From assembly GCA_902766855.1 (NCBI GenBank), contig CACXFE010000089.1:1-8975 (forward strand): DNA of 8,975 bases, in the 5' to 3' direction. Shown in pieces: positions 6,053 to 8,975 of the stretch (position 1 is its first letter; the number at the start of each line of letters is the position of its first letter). The notes under the pieces are model-generated. The model worked only from the letters and a program-made list of their open reading frames with translations. It was not told where the DNA came from and made no database searches. Source of the DNA: Oscillospiraceae bacterium (GTDB lineage Bacteria; Bacillota; Clostridia; Oscillospirales; Acutalibacteraceae). Position numbers and translations under genes: made by a program.

Positions 6053-6831
6053 TGAAACGGCGTTGCTGTCTGCTCGCCCTGATCGGGGTGATCCTCTGCC
6101 TGTGCGGCGTTTTTGTTTCGGCGGCAGATTACCCTTCCCCGACCGAGCGTTTCTTTGTAAACGATTTTGCCGGCGTGATCGAGCCGGAAGCGGAAGACGA
6201 AATTTTTTCCCATGCGGCGGCCTTGTACCAAAAAACCACGGCGCAAGTTGTGGTGGTGACCGTGCATACGCTGAATGGGGAAGAGCCTGCCGATTACGCG
6301 CTCAACCTCGGCAGAGAATGGGGCATAGGGCAGAAAAAGGAGAATAACGGCGTGGTGGTTTTGCTGGCGGTAAGCGAGCGGCAAATCTACATTGCCGTAG
6401 GCTACGGGCTGGAAGGCGCCCTCCCCGACAGTAAGACCGGCCGCATCATCGATGTGTACGGGTTGGACGATCTGCGCGAAGGCGACTTTTCGGCCGGCTT
6501 GCTTGCGATTTCCAAAGCCGTGATCAACGAAATTTATCCCGAATACGGCCAAACCCCGGAGGAAGATTATGTCCCGATCGACGAAATCGACCCGTCGGAG
6601 GAATCTTCCGTTATGGATTCGGTGATTTCCTGGATCATTCTGCTCTTGATCGTTTTTTTGTTTTTGAGAAGGCGCAGATTCTTCCGGCCGCCCTTCCCCG
6701 GCTCGTTCGGCGGGGGCTTTTTCGGTGGCGGCGGTTTTTCCGGCGGCTCTTTCGGCGGCGGTTCCTCCGGCGGCGGATTTTCCGGCGGGGGTGGCTCGTT
6801 CGGTGGCGGCGGCGCCGGGCGCGGCTTCTGA
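6052..6831 (+). CDS. TPM-domain (YgcG-like) membrane protein with glycine-rich tail
   Basis: The 259-residue protein begins with a signal peptide (MKRRCCLLALIGVILCLCGV, likely cut after VSA at 22-24). A TPM domain follows, residues about 30-165, recognised by FVNDFAGVI (35-43), YALNLGREWGIGQKKENNGV (82-101), the VVLLAVSERQIYIAVGYGLEG run (102-122) and TGRIID (129-134). After an acidic linker comes a membrane helix at about 191-205, a short Arg-rich stop-transfer (206-209), and a tail of Gly/Ser/Phe repeats to the end. The TPM domain thus faces outside and the glycine-rich tail probably lies inside. TPM domains have been linked to phosphatase activity in plant thylakoids, but the role of bacterial homologues is unclear. 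A TTG three bases upstream (6049) is an alternative start; ATG 6052 is preferred because it makes the TGATG overlap with lemA. Confidence 0.9.
   Translation: MKRRCCLLALIGVILCLCGVFVSAADYPSPTERFFVNDFAGVIEPEAEDEIFSHAAALYQKTTAQVVVVTVHTLNGEEPADYALNLGREWGIGQKKENNGVVVLLAVSERQIYIAVGYGLEGALPDSKTGRIIDVYGLDDLREGDFSAGLLAISKAVINEIYPEYGQTPEEDYVPIDEIDPSEESSVMDSVISWIILLLIVFLFLRRRRFFRPPFPGSFGGGFFGGGGFSGGSFGGGSSGGGFSGGGGSFGGGGAGRGF
6700..6828 (+). repeat. Low-complexity GGCGG-rich coding repeat (glycine-rich tail)
   Basis: About 43 codons consist mainly of Gly with Ser and Phe (units such as GGGFSGG and GGSFGGG), encoded by repeated GGCGGnGG blocks. The repeat is irregular, not a perfect tandem array. Such tails are common in YgcG-like proteins. 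The DNA could be prone to slippage and length variation between strains. Confidence 0.8.
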
Positions 6832-6882
6832 TGTTCCGTGCCCCGCACATTCCCGCCCGCAACCCTTGCATTTTCACATTTC

Positions 6883-6899
6883 AGAGGTGAATGAACTTG
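6883..6899 (+). promoter_or_regulatory. Ribosome binding site and two candidate starts of the carboxypeptidase gene
   Basis: AGAGGTGA (6883-6890) directly abuts ATG 6891, leaving only about 3 nt after GAGG. TTG 6897, two codons later in the same frame, has about 9 nt and is better spaced. The ATG is kept as the start by convention, but the true N-terminus may be two residues shorter. Confidence 0.45.
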
Positions 6900-8015
6900 G
6901 CAGACTCCCACCGCCAAAAAGATTACGGCGATTATTTTGAAAAACTGGAACAGCGCCTTTCCGGGAGAGAGCAGCCCGCTCCCGCCCGGCCGAAAGCCGC
7001 GCCTGTTCCGGCTAAAAAAAGCAAACGGTTCCGCGTGATCCGTATCCGGCCGATCGCCTTATTCGGGTTGCTCTTTTTGGTGCTTCTGTCGGTGGTGCTG
7101 ATCCCCCTGCTATCCGCACTAAAAGGGGAAACCAAAGCCACCGCCCCTTCCCCGGCACAGGCGCAGACCTCCTCTCTGCCGAAAGAAAGCAATCCCGCCG
7201 CACCGTCGGTCACCTTTTCGGAAACCGATCAGACCGTTCCGGCGCCCGCTTCAAACGACGCGGAAAGCCTGCTGATGGCGGAAATCGACTCCGGCCATAT
7301 CGTGACCGCGCGAAATCCTCATAAGCGGATGTCCCCCGCTTCCACCACCAAAATCATGACCGTGCTGACCGCTTCTGACCTGATCACCGATTATGATGAT
7401 GTTTTTGAAATGACGATTGAGATCACCGACGCGATGTATCTGGCGGAAGCCACGGTGGCGGGTTTTTCCGCGGGCGAGCGGGTGACCGTGCTTGACCTGA
7501 TGTACGGCACGATCCTGCCGTCAGGCGGGGACGCGGCGCTCGGGCTGGCGATAAAATTAGCCGGCAGCGAAGCGGCTTTTGCCGAAAAGATGAATCAGAA
7601 AGCGGCGGCGCTCGGGCTGACCGGCTCCCACTTTGTCAATGTAACCGGGCTTTACCATGCGGATCACTATACCACCGCATACGATCTGGCGGTCATTCTC
7701 TGCGAAGCCCTGAAAGACCCGGTGGTCAAAAAAGTGCTTTCCACCTACCGCTACACCACCAAAGCCACCGCCCAACACCCGGACGGAATTGAACTTTCCG
7801 CCACTTTATTTGATTATATGTACGGTACAGAGCCGGAAACCGCCACCATTTTGGGCGGCAAAACCGGGTTTGTGAACGAATCCGGCTATTGCATCGCCTC
7901 ATACGGGGCGAATAACGCCACCGGCAAGGAGTATGTTGCCGTGACGCTGAAAAACTCCGGGCGATGGCCCGCGTTTTACGGACAAATTGATCTTTATAAA
8001 GACTTTGCAAAATAA
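6891..8015 (+). CDS. Membrane-anchored serine D-Ala-D-Ala carboxypeptidase (peptidase S11, DacF-like)
   Basis: This is a low-molecular-weight penicillin-binding protein fold that removes the terminal D-Ala from peptidoglycan stem peptides outside the cell. Of 374 residues, 1-53 are polar and basic (cytoplasmic), 54-74 form one membrane helix, and 75-125 are a Pro/Ala/Ser linker. The catalytic domain fills 125-374: SxxK motif STTK at 151-154 (nucleophile Ser151, base Lys154) and KTG at 324-326 in GGKTGFVNESGYC. The TGLYHADHYTTAYDLA segment at 252-267 is typical of the family. The second motif reads SGG (211-213, in LPSGGDAA) where SxN is expected. Classical members have a cleaved signal peptide and a C-terminal amphipathic anchor; here the anchor is N-terminal. 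It lies 59 nt after the TPM gene with no obvious terminator between, so it may be cotranscribed. The stop codon overlaps the operator of the next gene. Confidence 0.9.
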   Translation: MNLADSHRQKDYGDYFEKLEQRLSGREQPAPARPKAAPVPAKKSKRFRVIRIRPIALFGLLFLVLLSVVLIPLLSALKGETKATAPSPAQAQTSSLPKESNPAAPSVTFSETDQTVPAPASNDAESLLMAEIDSGHIVTARNPHKRMSPASTTKIMTVLTASDLITDYDDVFEMTIEITDAMYLAEATVAGFSAGERVTVLDLMYGTILPSGGDAALGLAIKLAGSEAAFAEKMNQKAAALGLTGSHFVNVTGLYHADHYTTAYDLAVILCEALKDPVVKKVLSTYRYTTKATAQHPDGIELSATLFDYMYGTEPETATILGGKTGFVNESGYCIASYGANNATGKEYVAVTLKNSGRWPAFYGQIDLYKDFAK

Positions 8016-8038
8016 ATTTGCAAGACGCTCGCAAATTT
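8014..8038 (+). promoter_or_regulatory. Upstream operator copy (palindrome), possibly also a weak terminator
   Basis: AAATTTGC (8014-8021) and GCAAATTT (8031-8038) are perfect inverted arms. The core 8016-8036 matches the second palindrome at 8072-8092 at 15 of 16 arm positions, with the same 5-nt spacer length and the same 11-bp offset between TTGCAA-like halves. It begins inside the stop codon of the preceding gene and ends 2 bp before the -35 box. As RNA it would form a hairpin followed by only a short U stretch, so any terminator role is weak. Confidence 0.65.
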
Positions 8039-8040
8039 TC

Positions 8041-8070
8041 TTGACAAGAGTGCACCCCCTGTGGTATACT
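8041..8070 (+). promoter_or_regulatory. Sigma-A promoter of the metal-binding lipoprotein gene
   Basis: TTGACA (8041-8046, perfect -35) and TATACT (8065-8070) are 18 bp apart, with TGG just before the -10 (extended -10). The predicted transcription start is near 8077, inside the downstream palindrome, giving a leader of about 39 nt. The promoter is close to consensus and would be strong unless repressed. Confidence 0.85.
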
Positions 8071-8093
8071 AATTTGCAAATAAGTTGCAAATT
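8071..8093 (+). promoter_or_regulatory. Downstream operator copy covering the transcription start (Zur/Fur-like candidate)
   Basis: AATTTGCAA and TTGCAAATT are perfect 9-bp inverted arms around a 5-nt spacer, beginning at the base after the -10 box. A dimeric repressor bound here would block RNA polymerase. Because the gene encodes a zinc-type uptake protein, a zinc-sensing Fur-family regulator (Zur) is the likeliest reader. The sequence is not the Bacillus Zur box (AAATCGTAAT-n-ATTACGATTT), so the regulator's identity is inference. Confidence 0.7.
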
Positions 8094-8115
8094 GTTTGAC
8101 CAAGGGGGTTTTTCC

Positions 8116-8975
<860 letters not shown>

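Noticed and set aside
6567..6917. Proline-rich minus-strand frame opposite the TPM gene tail
   Set aside because: Its Pro/Glu/Lys repeats are simply the complement of glycine codons in the real gene.

Overview
The window looks like chromosomal DNA of an anaerobic Firmicute, most probably a member of the class Clostridia. The reasons are the wording of the ribosomal proteins (for example the S19 N-terminus GRSVKKGPYV and the L16 N-terminus MLMPKRVKYRR), strong AGGAGG-type ribosome binding sites, roughly half G+C, and a LemA/TPM pair, a DacF-like carboxypeptidase and a zinc-type lipoprotein of clostridial character. This is inference from recognised protein wording; no database search was possible.

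Left part, minus strand, positions 1-5312. This is the promoter-proximal part of the S10 ribosomal protein operon, read right to left in the canonical order rpsJ, rplC, rplD, rplW, rplB, rpsS, rplV, rpsC, rplP, rpmC, rpsQ. rpsQ is cut by the left edge. Genes are 15-84 nt apart or overlap by 1-4 nt, so one transcript and partial translational coupling are expected. A good extended -10 promoter (TTGCAT-17-TACTAT) with phased A-tracts upstream lies at 5284-5342. It leaves a leader of about 270 nt with several predicted hairpins before rpsJ. Two further perfect hairpins sit in the unusually long rplW-rplB spacer.

Right part, plus strand, positions 5340-8975. Divergent from the S10 operon are a LemA-family membrane protein and a TPM-domain (YgcG-like) membrane protein, overlapping by one base. 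A membrane-anchored serine D-Ala-D-Ala carboxypeptidase follows. After it comes a separate, clearly regulated unit: a consensus sigma-A promoter flanked by two copies of a 21-bp palindrome (ATTTGCAA-N5-TTGCAAAT) driving a zinc-type ABC transporter solute-binding lipoprotein that runs off the right edge.

The left half is ordinary housekeeping DNA. I do not see a clearly new biological system. The parts most worth a second look are the double-operator promoter of the metal-uptake gene and the structured S10 leader. Smaller points are the paired hairpins between rplW and rplB, and two substitutions at expected functional positions: SGG for SxN in the carboxypeptidase, and Arg for the third zinc-ligand His in the metal-binding lipoprotein.
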